Assembly: GCA_029690005.1 (NCBI GenBank)
Contig: CP121458.1
Coordinates: 4,278,001 to 4,342,000, forward strand
Direction: 5' to 3'
Source: Prescottella defluvii
Lineage (GTDB): Bacteria; Actinomycetota; Actinomycetes; Mycobacteriales; Mycobacteriaceae
DNA length: 64,000 nt
In this document: positions 1 through 10,263 of the stretch, piece after piece
How the letters are laid out: the number at the start of each line of letters is the position of its first letter
How positions within the stretch are numbered: the stretch's first letter is position 1
Made by a program: the position numbers and the translations under genes
The notes under the pieces: generated by a model
The model's database searches: none
What the model was told of the DNA's origin: nothing
What the model saw: only the letters and a program-made list of their open reading frames with translations

Positions 1-93
1 TGGGTGTCAGCCACGCAACCATTGTTCCTGACCGAAGCTGAGAGGATCACACAGGATTACTCCGGTATCGCAGACGACGCCGGGACCCCGCTT

Positions 94-114
94 CGTACGA
101 CAGTCGGTCGTATG
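94..114. promoter_or_regulatory. Imperfect inverted repeat upstream of the DUF2631 gene
   Basis: CGTACGAC and GTCGTATG form an 8-base inverted repeat with one mismatch and a 5-base spacer, ending about 48 bases before the GTG start at 163. It could be an operator, but no regulator can be assigned. No convincing -35/-10 pair was identified beside it. Confidence 0.25.
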
Positions 115-162
115 CCACGATATGCAGAGATAGCGCATTCGTAAGATCAGGAGGATCGAGCC

Positions 163-432
163 GTGGCCGGTACCCAGTTGGACCCCACTTCGTACGACCC
201 CGTCGTCGCCGCGCACGTCGACACCGCCGAGGTCCCCTCGGCCGCTTGGGGCTGGAGTGGCGAGGCTCCGCGACTGTTCCGTTTCGCCGGCTGGTTCTTC
301 GCAGCCTTCCTGCTGCTGATGATGATCGGTAACCACGGCGGCAAGGTCGAGGACCTGTTCCTCATCGGCTTCGCCGGAGCAATCGTCCTGATCCTGGTTC
401 GCGACATCATCCTGCGGCGCAAGCCCCGGTAG
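163..432 (+). CDS. DUF2631 family small membrane protein
   Basis: This 89-residue protein matches my recollection of the actinobacterial DUF2631 family (M. tuberculosis Rv2876-like). The N-terminal half is soluble, with a WGWSG motif near residues 28-32. Two hydrophobic segments follow, around residues 44-58 (FAGWFFAAFLLLMMIG) and 66-82 (LFLIGFAGAIVLILV), and the protein ends in a basic RRKPR tail, suggesting two membrane passes with a cytoplasmic end. The GTG start is chosen because AGGAGGATC lies just upstream. No enzymatic role is known. The family sits near dipZ and rlmN in mycobacteria, which fits the genes downstream here. The frame is intact. Confidence 0.8.
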   Translation: MAGTQLDPTSYDPVVAAHVDTAEVPSAAWGWSGEAPRLFRFAGWFFAAFLLLMMIGNHGGKVEDLFLIGFAGAIVLILVRDIILRRKPR

Positions 433-453
433 GCGCTACCACGATCAACGGTA

Positions 454-484
454 AAGGCCCCGCACCAGTTCGGTGCGGGGCCTT
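454..484. terminator. Bidirectional hairpin terminator between convergent genes
   Basis: AAGGCCCCGCACC and GGTGCGGGGCCTT form a 13-bp perfect stem with a 5-base loop, lying between the DUF2631 gene and the end of phoD. It helps to place the true phoD stop at 501, because reading straight on in the visible phoD frame would translate through the hairpin. Confidence 0.85.
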
Positions 485-500
485 CGCCGTTCCGGGCGCC

Positions 501-2188
501 GTCAGGCGGCTCGATCACCGCCTGCCCCGCAGGTACACGGAACGACTTCGACGTCGTCACATCGGAATTCGGGTCCAGCTTGTCGACCGCACGGAAACGG
601 AAGCGCGCCTCATCCGCGTCGACGTCGAGCAGACCGTAGCCGTGGCTGACCATGTCGACATGCTTGACGTGCGGGTTGTGAGCGCGCCGACTGGTCTCCT
701 CGGCGCGGGCCGCATCGACCGGGTCGCCGCCACTGCTGCTCCCGGTGTACCCACCGTCTCCGGTGTTCGTGGACGTGACGGACGGGACCACGAACTCGAC
801 GCCCGCCCGCCGGGTGCCGGGCGCGTTGACCTGCTCACCGCTCGACGTGCCCGGGCGAATCCGGTGTCCCACAACTCGCCCGCCCATCCGTCGTGGTCGT
901 CGCCGGTGACCAGGACCATGTTCTCGACCGACTGGGCGGCGGTGGACAGGATCTCGGCCCGCTCGGCGCCGTATCCGTCCCGACGTGTCCAGGTAGGCCC
1001 GGGTGCCGTCGTCCGCCACCACCATGCCCATCATCATGTTCGCGTTGGCGACCACCTTCCACGTCGCGTCCGACCGGGTCATGCCGTCGAGGAGCCACCG
1101 CTTCTGAGAGGCGCCGAGCATCGTGCGGCCCGGCGCGTCGGCCTCCGCACACAGGATGTGGTCGAGCGAGTCGCCGCAGGCCTGCCGGTCGCGGTACTGA
1201 CGCGTGTCAGGCGCGAACAGCTCCACCGTCCGGCCCACCCGGAGCGACCGGTAGGTGCGCAGCGGGTCGTCGCCGAACCGCGGCACCGGCATGTGCTCGA
1301 ACCACGCCTGCCACGCCCACTGTTTCTTCTGCTGGAACCCGATCGCGCCGTCGACCGGAGCGATGACGGGAACGTCCACCCGTCCTTGCTGTAGTTGTTG
1401 CGGAATTCATGGTCGTCCCAGATCGGCAGGAACGCGTGCCGGCTGTGCATCAGCTGCAGGTCGGCGTCCGACCGATACCTGCGGTACTTCTCCCGCATGC
1501 TGCCCAGCGCCTGCGGGAACGGATTGACCTCGATGCCCCGGACTCCGGGCATCGTGAACTCGTACACGTAGTCACCGAGGCAGACGACGAAGTCCAGATC
1601 CTCCTCGGCGAGGTGGCGGTGGGCCGCGTAGTAGCCCTCCTCGAACCCCTGGCAGGTGAACCAGCCGATGCGGACGGGTTCGTTGGAGTCGGCCGGGCGC
1701 AGCGTGCGAAAGCGGCCGACCGGCGACTCTCCCCCGTCGCCGCGGAACTGGTAGTAGTAGGTCTCACCGGGCGCCAGCCCCGTCGCATCGAAATGCACTG
1801 TGCCGTCGGCATCCTCGCGCACCGGCACCCGCTCGGCCAGAACCGGCGCGGACAGGTCCTCGCGAGTCGAGACGATCAGCGCCAGTTCCCCGCCCGCGGC
1901 GTTGCCGCCGAGACTGCCCGCGAGACTGCCGATTCCGCCGGCCGCACCGACCCGCGTCCACAACGTCGCGCCGTCGGTGCGCGGGACGCCGGCCATGACG
2001 CCGTTCCCGAAATCCGGGTTCCGGATCAGTCCCGGACCGGCGTCCGGGGCCTGCCGAAGGAGAGGCGTCGCGTGGGCTGCCGCGGGGAGCACGGCGGCGC
2101 CACCGATCACCGACAGGCCGGCGAGAAAGGTACGACGGAGACATTTCGGGCGGAAAAGGCATGGGCCACCTCGGGTGCGCGTGGACAC
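501..2188 (-). CDS. phoD: PhoD-type alkaline phosphatase/phosphodiesterase, Tat-exported (frame broken)
   Basis: This is a secreted metallophosphoesterase of the PhoD family (Fe/Ca-dependent phosphomonoesterase or diesterase). The N-terminus has a twin-arginine signal (CLRRTFLAGL) and a hydrophobic stretch ending in an AHA-type cleavage site. A Fn3-like N-terminal domain follows (ATLWTRV, GETYYYQFR). Metal-ligand motifs are seen in WFTCQG, VCLGDYVYE, PIWDDHEFRNNYS and LVTGDDHDGWAGEL. The frame shifts near 1395, 985, 845 and 520. All but the one near 985 are repaired by adding one G; at 985 one base looks extra. With the last repair the protein ends at 501, right before the terminator. The GTG start gives the Tat signal. 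Phosphate regulation is plausible for the family, but I see no Pho box. Confidence 0.85.
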
Positions 2189-2294
2189 GGGTGGCGCCGA
2201 CCCTACGTTTGTCCGTTTCCCGATGTGTGGGTTTCGCGTAACCTACGTGAACTCCAGGCGTCCGTTCGTGGAACCCGAGGCGAACGACGCGACT

Positions 2295-3414
2295 TCAGTT
2301 CTCCGCGGCCAACTGCCCGCACGCCGCGGCGATCTCCTGACCGCGGGTGTCGCGGACGGTGCACGACGCCCTGCGCCTGCACGCGACGGACGAACTCCCG
2401 CTCCACCGGCTTGGGGCTGGCGTCCCACTTGCTGCCCGGCGTCGGGTTCAGCGGAATCAGGTTGACGTGCACCAGCGGACCGAGCGCCTTGTGCAGCTTC
2501 TTGCCGAGCATGTCGGCGCGCCACGGCTGGTCGTTCACGTCGCGGATCAGGGCGTACTCGATCGACACGCGTCGGCCCGACTTGTCGGCGTAGTAGCGCG
2601 CCGCATCGAGGACCTCGGCCACCGGCCACCTGTTGTTGACGGGGACCAGCGTGTCGCGGAGTTCGTCGTCGGGGGTGTGCAGCGACACCGCCAGACGCAC
2701 CGACATCTCCTCGTCGGCGAGCTTGCGGATCGCGGGCGCCAGACCGACGGTCGACACCGTCACCGCACGCTGCGAGATGCCGAGCCCGTCCGGCGCCGGC
2801 GACGTGATCCGTCGCACCGCGGCCACGACGCGCTTGTAGTTCGCGAGCGGCTCCCCCATGCCCATGAAAACGATGTTCGACAGGCGCCCCGGCCCGCCCT
2901 CGACCTCGCCGTCACGCAGGGCGGCCGCGGCGGCACGCACCTGGTCGACAATCTCGGCGGTCGACAGGTTGCGGTTGAGTCCACCCTGGCCGGTCGCGCA
3001 GAACGGGCAGGCCATGCCGCAGCCGGCCTGGCTCGAGATGCACAACGTCGCGCGATCCGGGTAGCGCATCAGGACGCTCTCGAGCAGTGTGCCGTCGTTC
3101 GCCTTCCACAGCGTCTTGCGGGTCTGACCGGCGTCGCATGCGACGTGCTTGACGACGGACAGCAGCTGCGGGAACAGCGCCGCGCCCACCTGCTCGCGCA
3201 TCCCGGCAGGCAGGTCGGTCATCTTGTCCGGATCGGCCTCGAGCCGGCCGTAGCATTGCCGCGCCAACTGGTCGGCACGGAATCCCGGCAGACCGAGTTC
3301 CTTGACCGCCTCCTTGCGCTCGTCGGCGTCGAGGTCGGCGAGATGGCGCGGCGGCATACCGCGGCGCGGCGCGTTGAAGACGAGAGGAAGCGAGACAGTC
3401 GTAGTGCCCGCCAT
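2295..3414 (-). CDS. rlmN: 23S rRNA/tRNA adenine-C2 methyltransferase RlmN
   Basis: This is a radical-SAM methyltransferase that places m2A2503 in 23S rRNA and m2A37 in some tRNAs. The radical-SAM cluster motif is clear in [14 protein letters not shown] (CxxxCxxC). Family motifs [26 protein letters not shown] and LIPLNPTPG follow in the usual order. The length of about 370 residues is normal. The frame breaks near 2354, where two bases seem missing (AQGV then [12 protein letters not shown]), after which the conserved end CGQLAAEN is read. The start is ATG in the context GGGAGAATG. It is convergent with nothing and follows phoD on the same strand with about 100 bases between. Confidence 0.93.
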
Positions 3415-3482
3415 TCTCCCACTACCTACTCCCGCTGTCCGATGCGCGTGCGCAACGCCATACGGTGGGTGATGATCGACAC

Positions 3483-3865
3483 ATGACCGAGACGCCGCGG
3501 GAAGACCCCGACGCGGTCGAGAAGCCGGCCACCCCGCACCCGTCCGGCCGGCACGAGGCCGCCGGCCGGCAGGCAACGCACGAGGCGGGGCGATTGACCC
3601 GAACTCGTGCCGCGTCGGCCTGGACCGGGCTGGTCATCGGAATCGTGGTCGCGATACTGCTGCTGATCTTCATCCTGCAGAACCTCGAAACCGTGACATT
3701 CCAGTTGTTCGCGTGGCACTTCACGCTGCCCGCGGGCATCAGCCTGCTGCTCGCGGCGATCGCCGGCGCGCTCATCATGGCGCTCGCGGGCGGATACGGA
3801 TCATCCAGATCCGCCGGGTCGCGCAACGCGCCGGCGCCGTGGCCGAGAACACGCCGCCGGAGTAG
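3483..3865 (+). CDS. LapA-domain (DUF1049-like) small membrane protein
   Basis: This is a membrane protein with a charged N-terminal half of about 45 residues and two transmembrane segments. The first is [20 protein letters not shown], immediately followed by the family-typical [17 protein letters not shown]. The second is [19 protein letters not shown]. LapA-domain proteins are linked to cell-envelope assembly in Gram-negatives; their role in actinobacteria is unclear. The frame breaks near 3788. One added G restores an RIIQIRR-rich tail ending at 3865. The gene is divergent from rlmN with 68 bases between them, so the two probably share a promoter region. Confidence 0.75.
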
Positions 3866-3935
3866 CTGCCTCGCCGTTTCGAGAGCACGATGGGACTCAC
3901 GACACGAGTACGCCTTCGAGCCGAGGAGCTGCCGC

Positions 3936-4761
3936 GTGACGACCATCTCCACCATCCGAGCCGATCTGGCGCGATCCTGGCTTCTGACAGCCGCCACGAA
4001 ACCGGAGACCTTCCCCGCCCCACCGACGTGGACGCGATGATCCTCGACCTGGAGGATGCCGTCGCCCGGATCACAAGCCCGGAGCGCGTGAGGCCGTCGT
4101 CGAGTGGCTCGGCGGCGGCGAGAACACCGCCTGGGTGCGGGTCAACGACGCGACGACGCCCTACTGGGCCGACGACCTCGACGCGCTCGCCGGGTTACGG
4201 GGGCTGTCGGGCGTGATGCTCGCGAAGAGCGAGAGCGGCAACCAGGTCGACGCCACCGCCGAACGACTCCCGCAGGGCACCCCGATCCTCGCGCTGATCG
4301 AATCCGCGGTGGGCCTCGAGGCGGCACCCGAGATCGCCCGTGCCGAGGGCACGTTCCGCCTGGCGTTCGGCAGCGGCGACTTCCGGCGCGACACCGGCAT
4401 GAGCGACGACGTCATGGCCATGGCCTACCCGCGGTCGCGGCTCGTGATCGCCAGCCGCGCCGCGCGGCTGCCGGGCGGGCCCATCGACGGACCGACGCTC
4501 TCCGCGAACGACACCATCCTGCAACGCGATTGCGAGGCCACGGTGTCGCTCGGGCTGACGGGCAAGCTGTGTCTGCACCCGGATCAGGCCGCGACCGTCA
4601 ACCGTGCGCTCAGCCCGAGCGCCCACGACATCCAGTGGGCTCACGACGTCATCACCGACCTCGGCGCGGACGGTGAGCGCGTCCGGGTCGGCAGCGACCT
4701 CCCCCGGTTGGCGAGGGCGAAGAAGTTCACCCACCTCGCCGAGGCCTTCGGCCTGGGCTGA
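3936..4761 (+). CDS. CitE-like CoA-ester lyase (HpcH/HpaI aldolase family)
   Basis: This resembles the beta subunit of citrate lyase and stand-alone CitE-like malyl/citramalyl-CoA lyases, which have a TIM barrel. Visible motifs are MILDLEDAVA with the following PDHKPGAR, WVRVNDATTPYW, MLAKSESG, ALIESAVGLEAAPEIA and FGSGDFRRDTG. The acidic residues of LEDAV and IES/GSGD are the usual Mg2+ and substrate ligands. The length of about 275 residues is normal. The frame breaks near 4020 and 4072, both repaired by one added C. The GTG start at 3936 is preferred for the GAGGAG just upstream. The substrate cannot be predicted, and there is no citrate lyase operon beside it. The 3' end overlaps the convergent lipase gene by about 35 bases. 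Confidence 0.8.
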
Positions 4762-6047
4762 ACTCGGGGGCGCAGGTCGACGGCGACGCCGCGCCCGCGA
4801 ACCGATCGGTCATCCAATCCAGCGCCCGCGGCATCCCGGTGGCCATCGGCAGGCCGTGACCGACGATGAATCCCGGTGCGATCGGCGGGATCTCCTCGGT
4901 GCTGAAGTCGACCGTCGCGCCGAGCGCACACCAGTCCGCGGCGAGCCGCGCGGCCTGCGCGTGCGGAATCAGGTCGTCGTTGCGCCCTTGGACGATCAAC
5001 ACCGGACTGCGGGGCGCCGACCGCCCGATGCGCTGCTCGTCGACCACGGCGCGCACCGCGGGAGGGCGTCGATGAGTTCCGCAACGGACCGGCCGTCGCG
5101 CGTCCACTCGGACGTGCGGTGCAGGCCGTAGCGGGCGATCGTCTCCGGCACACACTGGTTCGCGATGTCGTCGAGCGCCTGACGCCCGGCCGGGCTCAGG
5201 GCGCCGTCGATATCCGCACGGGTCTCCGGGTAACCGGCGTAGATACTGTTGACCGCGTAGCCGAGCAGCCCGGTCGCCAGACCGCCGTCGATCGCCGCGG
5301 CGACGGACCGCAGGTCCGCCGGCGGCCCGCCCGCGAAGGTTCCGCGGACGTTCAATTCCGGCGCGTAGGACGCCTGCATCTCGGTCGCCGCGGCCACCGC
5401 GCCACCGCCCTGCGAGTAGCCCGACAACCCGATCGGGCTGTCGTCGCCGATCCGGATGTCGGGCAACGACTTCACCGCGCGGGCCGCGTCGAGCACCGCA
5501 TGCGCCTGCGCACGCCGGTCGGTGTAGCTGTGGACACCCGCGGTCCCCAGGCCCTCGTAGTCGGTGACGACGACGTCCATTCCGCGTTCGAGCAGCGCAT
5601 ACGTCTGGGCGATCTCGTACTCGATCGCGAAGTCGAGCGGCGGGCCGTAGTGAACGCGGTCGGTGAACGACTTCGACGGCGCGCACTGGTCGCCCTGCCC
5701 CTGGGTGCCCGGTGCGAGGACCACGAGCGGCCGGGGCCACCGTCCGTCCACGGCGAGCTCGCGTCGAAGTAGGTCGCGGTCGCAGCCACGGGAGATCCGT
5801 GAGCGTCCGTGCTGCGGTACATGATCCGCGTCGCCCCCGACGGCCACGGTCCCGCCTGGTTCGGAACGGACAGCGTCGGCACGTACGGCTCGGACCGCAG
5901 GACGTCGCCGGCTTCACCCGACGGCAGCGGGGACGGGGCCTGGTAGAAGTCGGTCGGCGTCGCCGAGGCGGTCCCCACGGTTGCGACGGCCAGGCAGGCG
6001 CCCAACACTGCTGCTGCCCGACGAGTCCAGCGCGCGATCGTCGTCAT
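4727..6047 (-). CDS. Secreted lipase, LIP family (alpha/beta hydrolase)
   Basis: This is an exported lipase of the secretory-lipase (LIP) family common in Rhodococcus and Nocardia. A Sec signal is evident: basic TIARWTRRAA, a hydrophobic core, and a cut near TASATPTDFYQ. The nucleophile elbow is GYSQGGG, with Ser as the catalytic residue. The catalytic Asp is probably in VLIVQGRNDDLIP and the His in FIVGHGLPMA. The frame breaks near 5762 and 5055, each repaired by one added base in a G/C run (FDAELAVDGRWPRPL and DALPAVRAVVDE). The extreme C-terminus, past SPSTCAPE, is uncertain because the stop at 4727 lies inside the convergent lyase gene. The length of about 430 residues is normal for the family. 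Confidence 0.85.
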
Positions 6048-6105
6048 GTGACACACACCACACGATGGCAACGGCTGTTGTCGATACTCCGGTACCGCTA
6101 ACCGG

Positions 6106-6837
6106 TCAGACGATAAGTCCGATCGGCGCGGACCTGGTGTGGATCCGGTAGCCCACCTCCAGCCCCAGACCCGGGGTCTCGACGAACGCGCGGGCCGCGG
6201 TGCGCGCAGTGAACTCGATGCCGAGCACCGCCCGGAGCGCCTCGCGGTCTTCGAACTCCCACCGAGTACGGACCCGGCGCATCGCGAAGCCCTGAGCCGC
6301 GAAGAACGATTCCACCGCGGCCGGATCGTAGCGCGGCAGATCGGCGCGCATCCACTGTCCGTACGGCGCGGCGGTGGCATCGAGATCGACGATCGCGAGC
6401 ACGCCCCCGGGGCGCAGGACCCGCATCGCCTCGAGAATGCCCGGCCCACACCCCGGTCCGAAGAAGTACGCGGTGCGCGCGTGCACGACGTCGACGCTGG
6501 CGTCCGGGAGTGGCACCGACTCGGCCGAACCCTCCAGGACAGTGACGGAGTCCCGACCGGCGACGCGGTCGCGGGCCGCGGCGACGAGCGGGTGGTGCGG
6601 TTCGACTCCGACGACCGACCGCGCGGCCTCGGCGAACACAGGGAGATGGAACCCCGCCCCGCACCCGACGTCCAGCACGTCGCGACCGCGCCAGTCGGCC
6701 ACCTCGCCGAGGGCGCGGAACACGACACCGTCGACGTCCTGCGCGCGGTTCTCCACCTCGTAGATGTGCGGCCAGTGCCAGATGTTCGGGCTCGGGATCG
6801 GTCCCCGAGCCCGTCCGGCTCCGCGGAATCGGCTCAC
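6106..6837 (-). CDS. Class I SAM-dependent methyltransferase
   Basis: This 243-residue methyltransferase has a clear Rossmann SAM site: VLDVGCGAGFHLPVF (motif I), VVGVEPHHPLV (motif II acidic residue), VDVVHARTAYFFGPG (post II) and LRPGGVLAIVDLDA (motif III). It belongs to the Methyltransf_11/25 type, and the substrate is unknown. The GTG start overlaps the cdsA stop (GTGA), so it is translated as the last gene of the frr-cdsA operon. That position is conserved in related actinobacteria as far as I recall, but no role in phospholipid synthesis is shown. The frame is intact. Confidence 0.8.
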   Translation of the reverse strand: MSRFRGAGRARGPIPSPNIWHWPHIYEVENRAQDVDGVVFRALGEVADWRGRDVLDVGCGAGFHLPVFAEAARSVVGVEPHHPLVAAARDRVAGRDSVTVLEGSAESVPLPDASVDVVHARTAYFFGPGCGPGILEAMRVLRPGGVLAIVDLDATAAPYGQWMRADLPRYDPAAVESFFAAQGFAMRRVRTRWEFEDREALRAVLGIEFTARTAARAFVETPGLGLEVGYRIHTRSAPIGLIV

Positions 6838-7693
6838 ACCAGGACGGTCAGGACGAGCCAGGTGACGAACGCCGAGGGCAGGAGCGAATCGAGGCGGTCC
6901 ATGATGCCGCCGTGGCCGGGCAGCAGCGTACCCATGTCCTTGATGCCCAGTTCACGCTTGACCTGGGACTCGATGAGATCGCCGAGGGTCGCGGTGAACA
7001 CCAGCGCGACACCGAGCAGTGCGCCGATGAGCGGGTTCGCATCCAGGATGAACGTGACGGTCAGGACACCACCGATCACGCAAAACACGAGCGAACCGGC
7101 GAAGCCCTCCCACGACTTCTTGGGGCTGATCGCCGGGACCATCGGTGCTTGCCGAAGAAGACTCCGGCCACGTAGCCACCGACGTCCGAGCACACGACGA
7201 CGATCAGCAGGCAGAACAGCCGGCCGGCGCCGTTGTCCTGCAGCACCATCAACGTCGCGAACGTCGCGAAGAGCGGGATCCACGCCGCCACGAACACCGC
7301 GATCGCGGTGTCCCGGAGGAAGTTGCGTGGAGTGGCCTTGAGCCCGCGATCGAACAGGCGCCACACCATCGTCACCAGGGCCGTTCCCGCGAAGGCCCCC
7401 AGCGCGCCCGGTGGGCCGTAGGGCCAGCTGAGCCAGATGATGGCCTGGCCCCCGAGCAGCAGCGGGATCAGCGGGACACTGATGTCAGCCTCGCGCAGGC
7501 GCTTGGTGACCTCCCACGTCGCGATCGCCATCGCGACGGCGACGACCCCGATCAACACGAGCGGGGCGTAGAGCAGGATCAAGATCAACCCCGCGCCGAG
7601 ACCGCCACCGACGGCGATCGCGGCAGGCAGGTTGCGTCCAGCTTTGGAGGCCGGGGTGGCGGTCGCCGCGGAGGCGCCGTCAGCTTTCCCCAC
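6834..7693 (-). CDS. cdsA: Phosphatidate cytidylyltransferase CdsA
   Basis: This integral membrane enzyme makes CDP-diacylglycerol from phosphatidate and CTP, the branch point for all phospholipids including PI. Several hydrophobic helices run from residue 25 to the C-terminus. The signature lies near the end: LGDLIESQVKRELGIKD followed by GTLLPGHGGIMDRLDSLL. The frame breaks near 7142 in a C run (GKH then PMVPAISPKKSWEG); one added C joins the two halves. The length of about 286 residues is normal. The GTG start lies 2 bases after the frr stop, giving an frr-cdsA-methyltransferase operon. As an essential single-copy gene it is unlikely to be truly broken. Confidence 0.93.
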
Positions 7694-7695
7694 CG

Positions 7696-8253
7696 CTAAA
7701 CCTCCATCAATTCGGCTTCCTTGTGCTTCACCAGGTCGTCGATCTGGCTGACGTAGCGCGAGGTGGTCTTGTCGAGTTCCTTCTCGGCGCGACCGACCTC
7801 GTCCTCGCCCGCCTCGCCGTCCTTCTGGATGCGGGAGAGCTCGTCCATCGTCTTGCGGCGCACGTTGCGGATCGCGACCTTGGCGTCCTCGCCCTTGCCC
7901 TTGGCCTGCTTGACGAACTCGCGACGACGCTCCTCGGTGAGCTGCGGGACCGAGATGCGAATGATGCTGCCGTCGTTGCTGGGGTTGACGCCCAGATCGG
8001 AGTTGCGGATCGCATTCTCGATCGGCCCGAGCTGTGCAGCCTCGTAGGGCTTGATGATGACCATTCGCGCCTCGGGCACGTTGATGCTCGCGAGCTGCGT
8101 GATCGGGGTCATCGACCCGTAGTACTCGACGACGATCCGGTTGAACATGCCCGGGTTCGCGCGGCCGGTGCGGATGGAACCCAGGTCGTCCTTCGCAACC
8201 GTGATGGCCTTTTCCATCTTCTCCTCGGCCTCGAAGAGAGCTTCATCAATCAC
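7696..8253 (-). CDS. frr: Ribosome recycling factor
   Basis: This 185-residue RRF splits post-termination ribosomes together with EF-G. Family motifs are [36 protein letters not shown] and [13 protein letters not shown], and the protein ends in a [13 protein letters not shown] helix. The GTG start at 8253 gives the usual (M)[15 protein letters not shown] beginning. It lies 67 bases downstream of pyrH and is followed at once by cdsA, the common actinobacterial order pyrH-frr-cdsA. The frame is intact. Confidence 0.96.
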   Translation of the reverse strand: MIDEALFEAEEKMEKAITVAKDDLGSIRTGRANPGMFNRIVVEYYGSMTPITQLASINVPEARMVIIKPYEAAQLGPIENAIRNSDLGVNPSNDGSIIRISVPQLTEERRREFVKQAKGKGEDAKVAIRNVRRKTMDELSRIQKDGEAGEDEVGRAEKELDKTTSRYVSQIDDLVKHKEAELMEV

Positions 8254-8320
8254 GGCTGTTCCTCCGTCTCGTATCCATCGCGGTCGTGTGCGTTGCGAAT
8301 CATGATCACACTGGCTGTCA

Positions 8321-9049
8321 TCATGACTTGACCAATGTTCCGATCTTCTCACCGGACACCGCACGCGCGATGTTGCCCTCGATGAGGAGGTTGAACACCA
8401 TCATCGGCATCTGGTTGTCCATGCAGAGGCTGAACGCGGTCGCGTCTGCGACCTTGAGACCCTTCTCGATCACCTCGCGATGCGTGATCTCGGTGAACAT
8501 GGTGGCGTCCGGGTCGACCCGCGGATCCGCGGAGTAGACGCCGTCGACGGCCTTCGCCATCAGCACCACCTCGGCACCGATCTCGAGCGCGCGCTGGGCG
8601 GCGGTGGTGTCGGTCGAGAAGTACGGCATACCCATGCCGGCACCGAAGATCACCACGCGCCCCTTCTCGAGGTGGCGGCGAGCCCGCAGCGGCAGGTACG
8701 GCTCGGCGACCTGCCCCATGGTGATCGCGGTCTGTACTCGGGTATCGATACCCTGCTTCTCCAGGAAGTCCTGCAGCGCAAGGCAGTTCATGACGGTGCC
8801 GAGCATGCCCATGTAGTCGGACCGCGCCCGGTCGAGACCGCGCTGCTGCAGTTCGGCACCGCGGAAGAAGTTGCCACCACCGATCACCACGGCGACCTGC
8901 ACCCCGGAGCGAACCACTTCGGCGATCTGCTCCGCGACCGTCGTCACGACGTCCGGATCGAGCCCGACCTCTCCGCCACCGAACATTTCACCGCCGAGCT
9001 TGAGGAGCACACGTCGAAATCCTGGACGTTCGTCGGCCGGTGCGGTCAT
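8321..9049 (-). CDS. pyrH: Uridylate kinase (UMP kinase)
   Basis: This 242-residue amino-acid-kinase-fold enzyme converts UMP to UDP. Motifs are [10 protein letters not shown] (phosphate binding), [29 protein letters not shown] and the nucleotide-contacting [20 protein letters not shown]. The last part, [14 protein letters not shown], is typical. It starts with ATG at 9049. A gap of 277 bases with a terminator separates it from tsf, so pyrH-frr-cdsA probably has its own promoter. The frame is intact. Confidence 0.96.
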   Translation of the reverse strand: MTAPADERPGFRRVLLKLGGEMFGGGEVGLDPDVVTTVAEQIAEVVRSGVQVAVVIGGGNFFRGAELQQRGLDRARSDYMGMLGTVMNCLALQDFLEKQGIDTRVQTAITMGQVAEPYLPLRARRHLEKGRVVIFGAGMGMPYFSTDTTAAQRALEIGAEVVLMAKAVDGVYSADPRVDPDATMFTEITHREVIEKGLKVADATAFSLCMDNQMPMMVFNLLIEGNIARAVSGEKIGTLVKS

Positions 9050-9257
9050 AACTCTCCCTCGGTTCTGCAGGTAGTGCGGTTCTAGAAGTATTACGGTTCG
9101 TCGGCGAGCGGGGCCACGGCCGAGCCGGACCGGGAACCAGGCCGTCCGGCGAATCCACCGGAACGGGCCCTAATCATCCTGCCTCATTCCCCGGCGGTCG
9201 ACCCAGTTGACCCCACCCACCGCACAGATCGGCCCCGCACGGAACGGAATGGGTGGA

Positions 9258-9284
9258 TCGTCGGTTCGAAGAACGAACCGACGA
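9258..9284 (-). terminator. Terminator downstream of tsf
   Basis: TCGTCGGTTCG and CGAACCGACGA form an 11-bp perfect stem with a 5-base loop, beginning 43 bases after the tsf stop codon. Flanking complementary bases (GTGGGTGTAG and ATCCACCC) may extend the stem. It separates the rpsB-tsf unit from pyrH. The rest of the 277-base gap holds no recognisable gene. Confidence 0.75.
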
Positions 9285-9326
9285 CTACACCCACCCGGCC
9301 GGCGGGGCCGATGTGTGAGAGTGCGA

Positions 9327-10150
9327 CTAGCTGGCGCCGACCTCGAACCGCGCGAAGCGGGTGATCGTGGCGCCGGCCTCGTCCAGGAGAGCCTTGACGG
9401 TCTTCTTGGAGTCGGTGACCGAGGACTGCTCGGTCAGGACGACGTCCTTGTAGTAGCCGTTGACGCGACCCTCGACGATCTTCGGGAGCGCAGCCTCGGG
9501 CTTGCCCTCCTCCTTGGCCGTCTGCTCGGCGATACGACGCTCGTTCTCGACGATGTCCGCGGGGACCTCGTCACGGGTGACGTACTTGGCCTTGAGCGCA
9601 GCAACCTGCATCGCGGCACCGCGAGCGGCCTCGGCAGCTGCCTCGCCCTCGCCGGTGTACTCGACGAGCACGCCGACGCCCGGGGCAGGTCGGAAGCGCG
9701 CTTGTGCAGGTAGGTCGCGACGGCGCCGTCGAAGGCGACGTAGCGACGCAGCTCGAGCTTCTCACCGATCTTGGCGGAGAGTTCCTGGACCAGGGTCTCG
9801 ACGGACTTGCCGTCGACGTCGACGGCCTTGAGGGCCTCGAGGTCGGCAGGCTTCGCGGCGGCAGCAGCGGCAACGACCTTGTCGGCCAGCTCCTGGAACT
9901 CCGCGTTCTTGGCGACGAAGTCGGTCTCGGCGTTGATCTCGATCATGACGCCGTCCTTGGCCGCGACCAGGCCCTCGGCCGTGGTGCGCTCGGCGCGCTT
10001 GCCCACGTCCTTGGCACCCTTGATGCGCAGCAGCTCGACAGCCTTGTCGAAGTCGCCGTCGGTCTCGGTGAGCGCGTTCTTGCAGTCCATCATTCCGGAG
10101 CCGGTGAGCTCACGGAGCCGCTTGACGTCGGCGGCGGTGTAGTTCGCCAT
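9327..10150 (-). CDS. tsf: Elongation factor Ts
   Basis: EF-Ts is the guanine-nucleotide exchange factor for EF-Tu. The N-terminal UBA-like domain [20 protein letters not shown] is followed by [20 protein letters not shown] and the core motif [12 protein letters not shown]. The C-terminal part holds [18 protein letters not shown] and FARFEVGAS. The length is about 275 residues. The frame breaks near 9682 (KRASDLP then [10 protein letters not shown]); one added C in the C run joins the halves. ATG start with GGAGGATCG upstream. It lies downstream of rpsB in the standard order, with a hairpin between them. Confidence 0.95.
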
Positions 10151-10231
10151 GGGGGGCGATCCTCCTCGGATGAGTTTCGGAAGCCAGGCTCTGCGGTTCG
10201 CGCCGAAACCTGGCGAAGCACGTGAGCGAAA

Positions 10232-10257
10232 CGGCCCCGACCGGAAAGGTCGGGCCG
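10232..10257 (-). terminator. Hairpin between rpsB and tsf
   Basis: CGGCCCCGACC and GGTCGGGCCG form a G/C-rich stem with a one-base bulge just after the rpsB stop. There is no strong U-run, so it may act as an attenuator or RNA-processing site that lowers tsf relative to rpsB. Confidence 0.55.
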
Positions 10258-10263
10258 AATCGA

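Noticed and set aside
147-1394. Long open frames on both strands over the phoD region
   Set aside because: They are byproducts of G/C-rich codon bias; family motifs of PhoD are found only in the three minus-strand segments described.
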